Positions 1 through 11,844 of a stretch of 64,000 nt of DNA are shown here, one piece after another. This stretch comes from Deroplatys truncata (lineage: Eukaryota > Arthropoda > Insecta > Mantodea > Mantidae). A program made the translations under genes and the position numbers. A model generated the notes under the pieces. The model was not told the DNA's origin and ran no database searches. It worked only from the letters and a program-made list of their open reading frames with translations. The DNA lies in NCBI GenBank assembly GCA_030765065.1, contig CM060975.1, positions 170,472,993 to 170,536,992 on the forward strand, given 5' to 3'. Each line of letters starts with the position of its first letter. The first letter of the stretch is position 1.

Positions 1-1702
1 TTCTGATAATAAAACTTTCAACACTGAAAAGCCCAAGTGTTTCTAATGGACATATCTATAAAACGCCTAATTTTTCATTTCATAAATTAATATAACGCTT
101 AAAATATTTACAAAGCTTGGTGTTTTAAAGAGAAAAGTGTGAATATTACTGCACTTTTGATTAGAATCGAAACCTATTAACACATATGCTTTTACTACAT
201 TACATTATTAATTGTCTCTTAACAATAGCTCAGTAAACGGAAATAAGTATGGGTACCATAAAAGAAAATATACTATGGCATTCCGAATATGTCTAAGAAA
301 CATCTTCCATTTTCTACCATTATTTACAAATCCAATTGGAAAGAAATTTTAGATCTAAGCTAGTTGTTAGTAGAACTCGTGTAAGTCTACAAATTTTTGT
401 TATTATAAAGCTTTTTTGTATTGATGCATTAATAATAACTAATAATAATGTAGATTTATCTTAATGAAAATCTATAAAACTAGTACAACAATTATAAGAT
501 ATATGAAGTGATAAGGGATAACGCTCAAAAGTTAGAAAGGAATGGAAATTAATTTTGTCATCAACATGATGACCAGTACCATGAATGCCGATTGATATTC
601 CTTATATGATATGAAGTGCTAAAATTTGGAAAGAAACCTAAATGCGATTTGCCTTCATAACAATTTATATTCTCTCTTATTGCACCCGATTGCTCTGTTC
701 TCCTTAAAGGAGACATATGAACCATTACAGTTATTTTTCACGTTTCCTGGGACTTGCAAAGGATGGACGCATTCCAGATTGTCGTTCATATAATGAATCT
801 AAAGTATCCCTCATTACTTACTATAAGCTGTACTAAGTGAAATCTTATCTCCTGCCTATATAATACAATTCGCATGATTTGAATCTGCTGTAGTGTCTGT
901 TTAGGTTGGTAGCACTGCTTTATCTAGTTACTAGATAAGCTGATTTTTGTATAATAGATGTTTTATAAATTTTAATATTTTTACGGTTAAAACATATATA
1001 ATACACATTTGCGCTGTGGTTCAAGAAACATTGTAAGTAAAAACTTTCCTCGCATGGTAATACACTAATATGTATTTAATACAATTATAATATTTTAGAC
1101 AATGACACGAGTTAATATTCAACGCTCGAGAAAACGCTTTTGCTTCAGTTTTAATGGGTACTCTAATAAAACATATACACATCTTCTCACAACCTTTAGG
1201 GTTGTAAATTGGGGGTAAAGTAAAAGAGCAATTTTAATAACTTTGTTATTTTGGATTACAATATGAAGTAACAATTTTGTATAAAATGTTAGCAAAATAA
1301 CACCGGTCTATTTCTAGAGTGTGAAATCTATACAAAAATGTAAATGTGAATTATGCATCTAAAATAAAATGTTAATTTTCATGCAACATTAGTGAAATAG
1401 AATATATCAAGGAAATCGTAATAATGTGTGTAGTAGGATTGATAAGGTAATTTTAGGATCTAATTCCGTAAAAGGAATGCCGATTCTGAGAACGGCTTTA
1501 AAATGCTTAAAACGTAATTCTAAATGATCATTTCTCACATAAATTTTATTTAATAACAGAAGCGACTGCTATAAGGAGGTTATTACACTAGATAGATAGT
1601 TTAAATGGAAGCCAACAAGTAAAGTTTAGTGTATATTTATGCTCATTTACTCATTTAGCCGAAAAAATAGCCTTCCTAAATATATATAAAATTTAATGCG
1701 AT
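1..1702. other. AT-rich stretch, nothing recognised
   Basis: Very AT-rich sequence with frequent stops in all frames. I see no coding region, RNA gene or repeat end that I can support here. Confidence 0.5.
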
Positions 1703-1774
1703 ACATTCACATGACTTTCTATACCTTTATCATTTATTATTGTGTTTAAAGACTATTCTTACTAAAGCTTATAA
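1703..1774 (-). repeat. ACTTTCTCTAC-family right-end fragment
   Basis: About 70 bp matching the right end of the 0.8-kb family in reverse orientation: a variant of TTACATTCACATGACTTTCT, then ATTCTTACTAAAGC. It abuts the left end of a plus-strand copy, so two ends of opposite orientation are joined with no spacer. Either an older minus copy was interrupted here, or the join is a rearrangement. Confidence 0.55.
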
Positions 1775-2636
1775 TATCTCTACTAGGTATAATAATTGGG
1801 ATAATTATTGTATTCCACCCAAAAATTCGATATCGAGACTGCACTGGAAATACATGTTTTGACGCCCCTGAATCCAGAAAAGGCCTTTTTAGAAAACAGT
1901 TCGCATGTGCAAGTGTTTATGTGTATGTATGTCTGTAAACAACATAACTCAACAACAAAAAGTCAGATAAGTAACAAACTTGGTGTTAAGTTCAGTATCT
2001 TCTAAGAATACAACATGAAGATTTTCAAGAAAATTCCCCCACTCCAACTACCCTTTACATGGAACACTTTTCTAAAATTTTTATTTCCTAAACAATGGCT
2101 CTGAAGATTTTGTTTAAAATACCGTATATTAAAGATATTAACGGGACAAATAAATGTAAATATTGCATTTTCTGGGAATAGCCACTGAAGTCCTCATCAT
2201 TGTGAAGAAGTTTTGTATAATCTTGTATAACTGATAAACGTTAAGCGATAGGTGAAAACGTACTACACAAAAAATGCATATATATTTAAAACACACAATT
2301 TATTTGAAATAAGGTTTTTGTGTCATAAGTTATTTCTAAGTTATCCGTTATTAATGGTTCGAATTTTTCATTTCTTGGCCATTCTCTTAAAGTTCTGTCA
2401 ACATTTAGTTGTTTATCGCGATTGCATGGAAACGGTATGGAATTTTAAGGCCAGCTTATAACATCTAGTTCTTAAATATTTTCCTATCACTATTTCCATT
2501 GTAAGTAAACGAAATTGTAATGTAGCTATTTCTTAAAAGGCTTATTCGGATTAAAACGTAGTAGATAGAAAAATAAAATTTAGTAAGAATAGTCTGTGTA
2601 GCCACTAATAAACGATACAGGATAGAGAAGGTCATG
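1775..2636 (+). repeat. ACTTTCTCTAC-family repeat, copy 1
   Basis: A near full-length but diverged copy. The left end is degenerate (TCTCTACTAGG). The shared GTATTCCACCCAAAAATTCG block lies near 1811, the TG-rich microsatellite near 1905-1935, and the AACATAACTCAA block follows. The right end (GATAGAGAAGGTCATG) is at 2621-2636. It belongs to the subfamily whose right third contains ACTAATAAACGAT. I see no long ORF that recurs in other copies, so it looks non-coding. Confidence 0.75.
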
Positions 2637-2685
2637 TTTTATTTAAACCAATGTTTTATTTAGAACAATGTTTTATTTAAACTAC
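2635..2685 (+). repeat. 17-bp tandem repeat, three units
   Basis: TGTTTTATTTAAACCAA and two close variants follow each other at 2635, 2652 and 2669. The array overlaps the right end of the preceding repeat copy by two bases, so it may have formed at the insertion junction. Confidence 0.7.
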
Positions 2686-5600
2686 TCTATTTATAAATAT
2701 ATATGAACACAGTGTTTTGGACGTATGTGCAATTAACAACACTAATGCTGTAACAGCAGAGAGCATTCCTTTAATTTAGTTGGGCTTAATTATTTGAAAA
2801 TCTAATTATACTGTAATTAAAATGTAATTAACTTGATACTACCAAACCTTATGAAGGAAATAAATTTAGCCTAGCACACAGATAAAATTTGTTCAACCTT
2901 CCAACTTTGTTTTACTTTTTCTGTACAAAATATTGTGATGCTTTACTGGTTAGGCTTCTACTGATAGAATCTCTCAAAAATTGTCACGTGACAATTTAAT
3001 TCCCGATTCCCATACTGTCTAGCAGATTTCATGAATATTATCTTCCTCTCATCATTGAATTTTCTTACAATTTTGCGCATCAAAGTGATTCACAGGATGC
3101 AATATACAACCAATCTTAGTGAAATTTTCATATGTTTTTCACTATAGTTTTAGTTATTCAGAATATGACACAATTAATACGGTCTTTCTGAAATTTCCAG
3201 AAGTGTGACTAATAGATGCTTTATTGCTTTATAGAAACAAAAATTAGTATGTCAAATAATTACACACAAATTCTTATTCTTCATATAAGAAGAATGTAAA
3301 CATTTTAAGTATCATAATGAAAATAACTATAAAACTTCTCAAAACTATCAAAGGGCATCGTGCAGCTTGAATCACGTTTATAATTGTAACATTGCTGCAG
3401 GTGACACAATTTAAAAAATATAAATTTCACTTTTGGTTACACTTAAGTATTCACTTTCTTCTAAATGTATAAAGCCATGAGTCTTGAAGAAAATATAATC
3501 TTGAAAGCAGATGATTTCTGAACTAAATTAAAAGCAGCAATATCTGCGATTAGCATAAACACTTTTGTTTAAGAATATTTGTTTAAAAATATTTATTTTT
3601 GAATAGGTTTAGACTACTTGTTCAACAGCAATAATAATGAACTGTTGTAGTTTATAACAGATTTGATGCGCTTTTATAGATTAGAACAGTTGCCGCAGCT
3701 ACATATTATCGGTGTATCATTAAACTCCGTTCTGCTACCGTTGCAGTAATTTATCACTGTAACATTGTGTAAGATCCGCGTTCTTTCCTGATGAAGATTT
3801 ACTGAGTGATGTTATCACAGCAATTCTTTTCGTCAAGTAATTAAATGGCGAAAATTGCCCCAAAAATTAGGTTTTTAGGTTCTTTGCGGTCTTAATAATT
3901 GGAATATCCTGTTTAATTTCATGTATATTTTATCATTCTAGGCACAATACTTTTAATATTTTAAATATATTTCTTAAAAATAGTATTGCATCTGCCTTTT
4001 TGTACTGTTAATTTTGCGTCACTTCATAGAAGGTTACAACTTCTACACATTTTGGAGTATAGCGGTAAACTTTAGTCCATTTTAGGGGAAGTTTTTTCCT
4101 AAAAACTGGTACTACTGTTAAGTATGGTAGATTGTGCTTCTGCTCAAGCCACGTGGTTTCATTCTTTGCAAATATATCCATGGTTGCTTTTCATTTTTGC
4201 TTTGAACACTTTTACTATGAATGACGTTTTCTGTTATTTGTGACCAGTTTTCTCAGAAGCTATTTAAGATAGCTAAATTAAATTTTAGTATAAAAAAACT
4301 AAGCGCTGTTATGGATTTAGTTTTTTATTAATAATATGTTGCTTATTTAAAAAGGGTGCTAATACGTTTTAATTTAAAGATTTTATAATTCAGAAAAACA
4401 ATCATGTTCTCCTTAATGGTCAACCTTGAAGCCTTCTTGGTGCTTCAAATTTTGATGCTGCTATCTCGTAGATGCATCATTTTGGATAACATTTAACGTT
4501 ACCTGTTCTATTGATGAGTTTTATGATGTCATCTCGTAGCTCGTTCTGCGTTGTCTCGTGGGCCAGCTGCTCCAGCGCTATAACTGTAAGTTCTTTATCA
4601 AAGGCTATGCGTGAGTGTATTTTGAAAGGATAACAGCAGTTTAGTTAGCTGTAAATTTTAATGTTGACTAAAATGCTCAGTATGAGAAGAATAGCCGATT
4701 GTTGAATTTATGAATTAATTAAGTCTATAAAATAATTAAGGGAAGCATCAGTTACCGTAAGTCTCAGAAATGTTGCTCGGAAAGATCCCTTTCAATAGCC
4801 GCTAAACCTTGTCTAAAACAGGCGCTTTCATGCGCGCTACACAATTTAAAAATTACACACGAGAGTAAGTCAAATGAGAGTCAAAAATCTCAGGAGAGTC
4901 ATGAATATGTCACGAATGTTTGCACGAGTTTATGCACGAATGTGTGTCTGATTAGAATGCAGCACCGCCCACATCCCAATACACCCTTACCAACGTTCTT
5001 TCTCGCGCAGTCTAATCCTAAAATTGTACGTGGTGCGTCTGTTACCTTGTTGCTGTGCGGAACCTCCTCGAATCTCAGTATTTCATTCCCTTTTCTAATT
5101 TACAGAATTATTGTCTATGTAACTTTGCAAACGTATTAAACTAAAACTCAACTGCATTCAAAAATTCTTTAAGCTAATGTGTTCTATATTCGCCTTTGAC
5201 TAGTATCTACCTTACCTGACTTGCTAAATACCTTGTTCATTACGGACAAATATTTTAACTCAATTTTATTATATTATGAATTTATTTAACATACAAGTTA
5301 TTTATTGAAATTATTTCTTTATCTTACTATCAGTCCCTTATTTAATTATTTATATCTTCCCCTCAATAATTATGGTATCAACCTTTTTGGATAAAAATAG
5401 ATATTCATCCAAAATTTTTAAACCTTTTAGACCGATATCTTAAATAGTTTATGGAATAATGGGCCACGGCGTTATGGGATTTTTAATCTCCCTTTAATGG
5501 TTCACAGCGCCTGCAGGTAATATCAGTTTTGGGATTTTTACACATGCTCAAACAACTCTGGACGCACTGGGAAGATACAGTATGCGTGTCGCTGATTGCC

Positions 5601-6847
5601 ATATTTCTTATTTCCGATTCAAAGAATGCTAGGAATACAAAAAAGACAAAGACTATCGAAAGATGGACTTTAGTTAACACCCCCCTCCGTCTACTGCTGT
5701 TTTACTCTACTACGGACTACATGACTTTCGAAAGAACGCTGGCAGTTCCAAATTGCAAGCATTTTTCCTTTCTGTTTATGGTCATGGGTCACATATTCAG
5801 AGTAAATTAATGGTGACTGATGAGAAAACCTGACTAAAACCGAGATACAGGCTTCAAGTGATGTGCCTGTAAATTATGTTGCAGTAGCTTGATGCTGAAG
5901 CAGAAGCAAGCACAGGCAGTGACCAGAAGTTCCATTTCAAACTTATCTTAAATAGGCGCATGACGGAAATACTAGTAAGTCAAAAGTTTATTATACCACA
6001 TTGTTAAATTTACAAGAATTATGACCCCATCCAGTCGTGTAAGGTAGTGTTTTCATTACTACGTATTTGGCTTTCTCTACGGCTTAACTAAGATATAACA
6101 TTGTTGCATTGCATTAAACAGTTCCATATCCAGATTCCATCGAAACACTTATTTTTTAAATCTCAGAAATACACTTAATTTTAAACAATCGTTTAAAATA
6201 ATCTAAAATTTAGAACTTAAGTCAGCACCTTTAAGTGATGAAAAGTGAAGATTTTAAAGAAATTCTCCTCTATAAATAACTCTTTATATAGAAAATTGTT
6301 TCATAAATTTGAGATCTGTAAATTTATTCTTAATTAATTCTATGAAACTAAAACAAAAAACAAAAATAAAAAATAAAATAAAAAGCGCAAAAAATTACTG
6401 CATGAAAAATGCATGGAACATAACATAATTTTCTGGTATTATTAGGCATTCTTCAAATACTAGCTGAAATTGGTTTTAATTATATGACGTTTCATTATCT
6501 TATACAAGGGTTAACTTCTTTGAACTATTCGGAGTCCAGCCCATCTTTTCCTAGGCCCTCCCACATCTCCTTCTTCTGCATGTCTGTCTGCCTGCCTGCT
6601 TGTTGTTCATTATTTTTTTCTTTCATTATTCATTTTATTTATATGTCCCTTCCAGTTATGTTAACGTATACCCATTGGGTCTATTTAAAATATTCCAAGG
6701 TCCTAAATGATATTTCCTTTTTTTTAATCCGTCCTATCTCGTGCAACCCTTTCCTGGCTACTACATTTTCATTTCCATTGCTGTTATTCTGTATCTTAAG
6801 TGTGTAATATGTGGGCCTCTGAATCATATTGCTAGTCTAATTATTTG
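2686..6847. other. AT-rich intergenic-like DNA
   Basis: No gene is recognised in this 4-kb stretch. A faint match to the middle of the ACTTTCTCTAC family (AAGATTTTAAAGAAATTCTC and following) lies near 6245-6310. An A-rich run (AAAATAAAAAATAAAATAAA) is at about 6362-6381. The 107-codon frame at 6484-6807 is T/C-rich, hydrophobic and unlike any family I know; I regard it as chance. Confidence 0.45.
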
Positions 6848-7019
6848 TTAATCTCTAATGCTTTGTTTCTTTGGTTTAAATTCAAGTTCGTTTAATTCTT
6901 CCATAAATTCTTTGGAATTTCCCAATTCAATTGACTCTATATGATCATAACAAAAGCGATATTGCTTTGGATCAAAATATATGACCTGTTTAACTACTTC
7001 ATCATCTATTGCTGTTTTT
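6848..7019 (-). other. Coding-like fragment, unknown family
   Basis: Read on the minus strand, this stretch is open without a stop for 57 codons and has a protein-like, lysine- and glutamate-rich composition (for example VKQVIYFDPKQYRFCYDHIE). It ends in a stop at 6848-6850. The frame runs on for 16 codons into the neighbouring repeat and opens with an ATG inside it, so the visible start is probably not the original one. I do not recognise the family. It could be the C-terminal end of a decayed mobile-element ORF cut by the repeat insertion at 7020, or chance. Confidence 0.3.
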
Positions 7020-7836
7020 ACTTTCTCTACTACATATAATAAGTGGGGGAAGTATTGCATTCCACCCAAAACTTCGATATCAAGATTTCATCGGAAATAC
7101 ATATTTTGAGGTGCCCTGAATCCAAATAAAGCATTTTAGGAAACAGATCCGTGTGTGTGTCCGTCTGTCTGTCTGTCTTCGAAAAGCATACTCAAAAAGG
7201 AACTTGGTACTTGAGTTTACTATCTTTAAAGGATACGACACGAAGATTTTCAGGAAAATCCCCCCACCGCAGACTACCCTTTATATGGAACATTTTTCGA
7301 AAACTTTGATTTTCTCAAAAATTACTCTAATGATTTTTATTAAAATATCACATGTTTAAGATATTTTTAATATCTAATGATATTTATATATTAAATTTTC
7401 TGGGAATGTCCCCAAAAGCCTTCTTTATTCTGAATGACTTTCCCGTAACTGGTAAGCCGTAAGAGATAGACAACATTTTACTACACGCAAAATGTTAGAT
7501 CTCATTAAAACACACAATTTCTGTCATATACACTTTTTTGTGGAGAGAAGCATTTCCGAGATATTCATTGTTATTTGTTTGAATTTTCTTTTTTCTCAAA
7601 TGGAATTCGTTAGTCATTTATGTGCTGGACATGCAAAGAGAATGGAATGCTCCACATAGCAACCAGCTCTTAAAAGGTTTGACTATCGCTTAAAGCCTGC
7701 ATATTCCCTTGCACCTGCAACAAAATTAGCAATAAGATTAACATATACTTCAATTAACATGAAGCAGGTGGAAAATAATAATTTGTAAAAATAGTTTGTT
7801 CAAGGGTAGATAAAGTCATGTGAGTGCAACACATAA
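7020..7836 (+). repeat. ACTTTCTCTAC-family repeat, copy 2
   Basis: A well-preserved full-length copy. The left end is ACTTTCTCTACTAC at 7020. The microsatellite core (TGTGTGTGTCCGTCTGTCTG) is at about 7151-7180. The right end (GGGTAGATAAAGTCATGTGA, then GTGCAACACATA) finishes near 7836. It belongs to the subfamily with the AACATGAAGC block in the right third. No conserved ORF is present. Confidence 0.85.
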
Positions 7837-8314
7837 GATTTTTTTCTTCGCCTTATGCTAACCGGACGCACCTAATGGCTTTTCTGGTGCATGTACTACA
7901 ACTGGAAGTCTGGATTATTGTAATTTATTTAAAATATTTCTTTCCAGCCCATCTTCAGAATTTACTCGCATAAATTAGCCATTAAAATACAGAACGATTT
8001 TTAAATAATTAGAGTTACATAACTTTATGGAATTACTTATTTCCGTTTTGCATTATTTGATTTTATTTAAAAGGCTAAACACAACTGGAGAGATAACCAG
8101 CCTTGTATAACACCTTGAATCATACGATCTGATTTTTAGTTATTTTATTTAAAATCATAACAAAAATTATAGCTTAAATAAACAATTTCAGGAGCGAAAA
8201 CGTTTTTCAAATTCACTGACTTAAGCAGAAACTTCCGCTTTAAGACACGCGGTGTGTGCAAGTTTATTCAATTGTTTATGCTTAGTACGGGCACAAAACT
8301 TAAATCTCACAATA
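7837..8314. other. AT-rich stretch, nothing recognised
   Basis: No gene or repeat end recognised between the preceding repeat and the TA-flanked transposon. Confidence 0.45.
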
Positions 8315-8316
8315 TA

Positions 8317-8862
8317 CAGGGTGAGTAAAAAAGAATGAAACAACTTTACGCATTTATTTTGAATAAACCATTGTAAATAGGAGAATGTAAGTGGCATCAA
8401 AATATAGCACAACACTCAAAACGTTTACTTACGCTACAAAGATTCATCACATTCAATTTGGGATCCGCGTTCATACGTCCAGGTAGGAATCGAGTTTCTG
8501 TCATACACGATATCATTTCACATGCTTTCGCTCACACGCAGAACCAGTCTTGCGTTAACTGATAAGTTAATTGAATGTACTAATGGTAGATGTTCTTCCG
8601 AGATGGAACACCTTTAGCAAAACATTTGTGGAAATGTCGCTGTACTGTTGTGATGGAATCAGTCTTTGCTAACTCGAACAAACACAGTGCTTTCTCCCGA
8701 TCATTGTTACACTAGCGCTCCTAGCGTAGTGCAGCAGCAATATAGTGCACGGTACTGATTACGTGAGAGTTGTGTTGTATTTTGATACCTGGTTTATTGC
8801 CTGTCTTCAATAATTTACTCGAGTAAATACGTCATTTGTTCCATACTTTCTTACTCAGCCTG
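8317..8862 (-). mobile_element. Internally deleted IS630/mariner-type transposon
   Basis: A 546-bp element with 26-bp imperfect terminal inverted repeats (22 of 26 match). The left begins CAGGGTGAGTAAAAAAGAAT; the right, read inward, begins CAGGCTGAGTAAGAAAGTAT. TA flanks both ends (8315-8316 and 8863-8864), the target duplication of the Tc1/mariner/IS630 superfamily. Inside, on the minus strand, lie remnants of the transposase N-terminal helix-turn-helix and the extreme C-terminus, with the catalytic core missing. It is a MITE-like deletion derivative that would have needed an intact relative to move. Confidence 0.8.
8434..8696 (-). pseudogene. DUF4817-type transposase remnant, core deleted
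   Basis: The N-terminal part reads from 8696 leftwards and contains CLFELAKTDSITTVQRHF and VPSRKNIYH, ending in a stop near 8580. This pattern (aKT.S.TtVQr.F...PSrksIy.Wy) is typical of the DUF4817 helix-turn-helix domain of insect IS630-like transposases. The C-terminal part reads YRV*QKLDSYLDV, then, one frame over, ERGSQIECDESL and a stop at 8434-8436. That resembles the usual family ending (W..LDYRLDVCRVT.G.HIE). Intact relatives have several hundred residues; here the DDE catalytic domain is absent, two Trp/Cys-like positions are stop codons, and there is a frameshift. The domain match comes from motif memory and not from a search. Confidence 0.65.
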
Positions 8863-8864
8863 TA

Positions 8865-9518
8865 CTTTCATTTTCATTTCGTAAAAAAAATATTGTGAAT
8901 TTTTGTTATGGTTGTAGATAGATAGATATTTTTATTTACTTTAAATACATAGAGTATACATATTCCACTTTACATACTTCACCGGGTTGCTGGTTTCCTT
9001 GGGCCCCTATCCTCCAACACTGTGGTTACGGAGTCAATGGGCCCTACTTGACTGTATAAAATTATGTACGCAACTTGTGGAATGTGGGATATTTTTATAC
9101 TCCTGACTTTCCACTCGTAAAGCCAACACGTCAGTCACATGTTGCATTAATAATTATTATTTACTTTTCATATAACACCCTTGGTATTCTTATATACACC
9201 GTTGTTGGCCTGCATTAAATGTTCTGGTATTCAGTTTGCTTCAGTATTTAGCGCAGTAATTTATAACCTGTCGAATGGTTTTCTAATTAATAATAAGTGT
9301 ACGTCTTTCTTGTTGTATTCCTCTATTTTTATTTGTCAGTTGTTTTAATACAAATATATTGTACATACGTGATCTTCCTAGCGTGAGTAAATGTTGATTC
9401 CTCATTTAAATAATTTATGCAATTGATTTAAGCCTGTATCAAACCATTTTAGAATCTCTCTTGTACCATGTGCTTAAAACATTCATTCCTCTCTAGTTCT
9501 TGCAATCCTTACCTAAAC
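8865..9518. other. AT-rich DNA with short TAGA run
   Basis: No gene recognised. A TAGATAGATAGATA run at about 8918-8931 resembles a retroposon tail read backwards, but I cannot assign a body to it. Confidence 0.4.
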
Positions 9519-10228
9519 TTCTGATGTGATACAGTAACATGACTTTCACTGGCCTCTATCATTTATTAATGGGTATACAAATTACTTTTACTAAAGGTTA
9601 TTTTTCTATATACTACATTTTAATCTAAATATACCTTTGCAGAAACCTTTACATTTGACTATCACTGTTTAACTACCAATGTTTAAGAACTGAACCTATA
9701 CGCTGACTTTAACATTCCATACTGTTACCATGTAATTGTGAGCAACAACTGAATGCTGAAAGGAATTTAAGGAGTGATCAAATAATGAACAATTCGAACC
9801 TTTAATAACGGATATTTCAGAAATGGCTTATGCAAAAAAAAAATATTTAAAGTAAATTGTGTGTTTTAAAGAGATCTACATTTTTACGTAGTATGTTCTC
9901 GTCTATCGCTTAACGTTTAGCAGTTGTACAAGATTATACAATATTCCTCCCAACCGAAGAGAACTTCACAGGCTATTTCAAAGAAATTAAAGGTATGTAT
10001 TTTATTTGCCATGTAAATACCTTTAATATGCCGTATTTTAATAAAAATTGTTAGAGCCATTTTTTGGAAATTAAAAATGTCGAAAAATCTTCCATATAAA
10101 TGGTAGTTTGAATTTGGGGATTTGCTTGAAAATATGGGTGTCGTATCCTTCGAAGGTACTGAACCTACATACCGTTTGGTATTTATCCGATTGTTTTTGA
10201 GTTATGCTGTTCATAGACATACCCATAG

Positions 10229-10260
<32 letters not shown>

Positions 10261-10397
10261 ACACAACACGAACCTTTTACTGAAAAAATGTTTTTGATTC
10301 AGGGGGCCTCAAAACATATATTTCCGGTGAAATCTCGAGATCGAATTTTTGGGTGAAATACAATCCTTCCCCGACTTACTATAGTAGTAGAGAAAGT
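9519..10397 (-). repeat. ACTTTCTCTAC-family repeat, copy 3
   Basis: A full-length copy in reverse orientation. It begins with the right-end signature TCTGATGTGATACAGTAACA and ends with GTAGTAGAGAAAGT at 10397. The microsatellite is a pure (CA)n run at 10228-10258, the longest in the family here. A GC-rich island begins directly after its left end. Confidence 0.85.
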
Positions 10398-10407
10398 AAA
10401 AAACTGG

Positions 10408-11531
10408 GGACTCCTTTTAAAAAGGGGATTCTTCGTCGGAGATGGGAAAGAGACGGACACGCCAAGTCGCCGCAAAAGAGATCGCCGTTGACCTTCGGCA
10501 CCCGCAGCTGAGGTTCCTCCGGGCTGCGCCGCCGCTGACTCGCCGGCCGCTCCCTTGGCATCTGCCGGCAGCGCTGCCTCACCGCCGCCGGTGACCAGGC
10601 CTTCAAGCGCGCGGTCACTGCTTTGCCCCGGCACCAGCAACCTCAGCTCTCTTGTCAGTCAGCACCGCACCTCACCTCCAACCGCAGCAGTCCCTCTACC
10701 ATCAGCACAGTTCAACTCATCACAATACCCAACGCTGCTGCTACGGCCACGACACCACAACCTCCCACGTGCCACTATTGCGGTGCACCGAGCCTGACTA
10801 CGCAATGCACCAGCCACGACCTCCGCCGTCGGTACTGCACCTCCTGCAGTGCCCCTATATACAAGAAGCCATCGAAAGATACCACCTTCAACTGTGCTCA
10901 CAGCTCCAGTTACTCCGACGCTAGCACTACCTCCAGTTCCGGCCTCCACAGACACCACCCTGCGAAATGCGGTCCAGGATCTCCACACGGGGGTCCTCAA
11001 CATAGGATTCCGCATCTCTCTACAGGAAGAACACACATCATCACTCACCACCGCTATCAACTCCACCAACACCGATCATCATCCGCCGACTCGCCGCCAT
11101 AGAAGCAGGACTTCAGGATCTCCACGCCATCACCTCCGCCTTCCTCACTGTCCTGAAAAACTTCACCACCAGCTGCCTACAGCGATTCGACAACGCAGAC
11201 TCAACGCAACAGGCAGAAGTCATCGTCAGCCTGCCACAGACCTCGCCACCGCCTCCTCCAACAGATCACCTGGAAGAGTACAGGGGCACTTTGACAGCTC
11301 TACTGACCTGGTAAAAGTCCTGATCATGACGACAGCCGAATGCACTCCTGTACTCGCAGACTGAGGAGTGGTCAGGAAAAACTACGAGGGCCGCTCAACA
11401 ATTCTGAAATAACATGCACCTTCCGCACTATCGGGAGTGCTCAGCGGAACCGCAATACCCTTCCTCACTTCTCCCTTCTAATCCACGCCTAATCTCATCC
11501 TATTCCCGAAAACCCAACCCAACCCCCCCAG
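10408..11531 (+). mobile_element. GC-rich retroposon-like island, ORF without RT
   Basis: About 1.1 kb of markedly GC-rich sequence in AT-rich surroundings. It is bracketed by AAAAAACTGG (10398-10407) and A-rich AAAAAACCGG (about 11533-11542), which could be a one-mismatch target duplication. The start (GGACTCCTTTTAAAAAGG) is an imperfect palindrome; the end is C-rich (CCCAACCCAACCCCCCCAG). It carries a decayed ORF but no reverse transcriptase. An ORF1-only LINE derivative (comparable in layout to HAL1 elements), a retrocopied gene or an integrated viral piece are all possible; I cannot decide between them. Confidence 0.4.
10442..11312 (+). pseudogene. Unknown Zn-ribbon plus coiled-coil protein, frameshifted
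   Basis: I do not recognise this gene. The most protein-like reading uses three plus-strand frames. A basic start (MGKRRTRQVAAKEIAVD) lies at 10442, followed by a Pro/Ala/Ser/Thr-rich stretch. A cysteine motif at about 10767-10863 has two CxxC pairs (CHYCG and YCTSC), as in a zinc ribbon. After a frame change near 10870 comes a Pro/Thr linker and a helical stretch (TLRNAVQDLHTGVLNIGF). After another change near 11075 the helical stretch continues (RLAAIEAGLQDLHAITSAFL) and stops near 11312. At least two frameshifts make it a pseudogene, or the window has sequencing errors here. The layout would suit an ORF1-like nucleic-acid-binding protein, but this is inference only. Open frames on the minus strand here are by-products of high GC. 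Confidence 0.4.
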
Positions 11532-11844
11532 AAAAAAACCGGATATACTATTAGTGTTGATCAGCTCTCTTGTACTGCTGCTTGTTTTAAACATAAACTT
11601 ACCAATTGTAAAAATCTAAGCTTAAAAACTGTTACCCCATGTTTCGTTATTATTCTGTCTGAAACTGCTTTTCTAAAAGTTCCTCTAAGTACTCATGTCT
11701 ATTTCTCTTCCAGCTTCACATCTGTCGTGATCATTATGAAGCTTTGACTATCCCGTAGAGGCTCATAATGTTCCGCCGATTGTTCTCGTACGTCTTCATT
11801 ATGTTTAGTTTCAATGCATTTTCTCCTCTTTATTTAAATGACTT

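Noticed and set aside
6484-6807. 107-codon protein gene
   Set aside because: Composition follows a T/C-rich DNA stretch, no recognisable domain, no splice or promoter context.
7020-7836. ACTTTCTCTAC family as a classic TIR transposon
   Set aside because: The inverted GTAGAGAAAGT lies 20-30 bp inside the right boundary, since flanking GTGAATGTAACACAT is also shared among copies; no consistent target duplication seen.
10299-11072. Minus-strand genes over the GC-rich island
   Set aside because: Open minus frames (113, 79 and 137 codons) arise because GC-rich DNA has few stops; the cysteine and helical patterns are on the plus strand.
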